From NCBI GenBank assembly GCA_942493135.1, contig OW818684.1:1178001-1242000 (forward strand): a DNA stretch of 64,000 bases. Direction: 5' to 3'. Positions within the stretch are counted from its first letter, which is position 1, and each line of letters opens with the position of its first letter. Origin of the DNA: Planctellipticum sp942493135 (GTDB lineage Bacteria > Planctomycetota > Planctomycetia > Planctomycetales > Planctomycetaceae). The notes beneath the pieces are model-generated. The model was not told the origin of the DNA. It did not search any database and was given only the letters and a program-made list of their open reading frames with translations. Made by a program: the position numbers and the translations under genes. Shown in pieces: positions 63,378 to 64,000 of this stretch.

Positions 63378-64000
<623 letters not shown>

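Overview
The window is GC-rich chromosomal DNA that looks like a member of the Planctomycetota, most probably near Planctomycetaceae. The case rests on lineage-typical families: three DUF1559 prepilin-like proteins (two with a clear H-X9-DG motif), a DUF1549/DUF1553 cytochrome-type protein paired with a DUF1501 protein, a PEP-CTERM protein, GYF_2 repeats, a Rho with a very long disordered N-terminus, and long intergenic stretches carrying small palindromic repeats. No rRNA, tRNA, CRISPR array, prophage or transposase gene was seen.

Layout. 0-6 kb: end of a pabB-like gene overlapping pabA; a secreted double-thioredoxin/YHS-like protein; rho on the minus strand with its own intrinsic terminator. 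6-16 kb: a giant triple amidohydrolase, a HEAT-repeat membrane protein, a PEBP protein, a four-helix membrane protein of the hydroxylaminobenzene mutase/styrene oxide isomerase type, a PEP-CTERM protein and a membrane-anchored VWA protein. 16-28 kb: a three-domain LplT-PlsC-acyl-ACP synthetase fusion for lysophospholipid recycling, then a winged-helix regulator and a complete RND tripartite efflux system (adaptor, pump, outer-membrane factor). 28-32 kb: thiS-thiG and two DUF1559 genes, all minus.

32.4-36.1 kb is a cobalamin-riboswitch transcription unit on the plus strand: pseudopilin-like DUF1559 protein, small Cys-containing lipoprotein, DUF6580-type membrane protein, BtuF-like B12-binding protein and rhodanese. 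It has no BtuB, BtuC or BtuD and looks like an unconventional corrinoid acquisition module.

36-47 kb: FAD oxidoreductase with a golvesin-like tail, a haloalkane-dehalogenase/OleB-like hydrolase, an orphan mraZ with three copies of a TGGG-N7-CCCACA motif upstream, a sigma factor, a 7Fe-type ferredoxin, bioA, a PhnZ-like HD oxygenase and a RuBisCO-like protein fused to a C-terminal cupin. Two related long inverted-repeat elements bracket bioA and the HD gene. The RuBisCO-like/cupin fusion is the most striking single gene: in Rhodospirillum rubrum separate RuBisCO-like and cupin enzymes act consecutively in linking methylthioadenosine salvage to isoprenoid precursors.

47-64 kb: the DUF1501 and DUF1549/DUF1553 pair, a SIMPL-domain protein, two unknown membrane proteins, a MacB/FtsX-type permease, speD, a GYF_2 protein and a nonsense-interrupted relative of its C-terminal half, an AI-2E family transporter, a PNPOx-like flavoprotein, an sdpR-sdpI-like operon, and the start-truncated end of a secreted alpha/beta hydrolase. 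All calls were made by reading the sequence; no searches were run.
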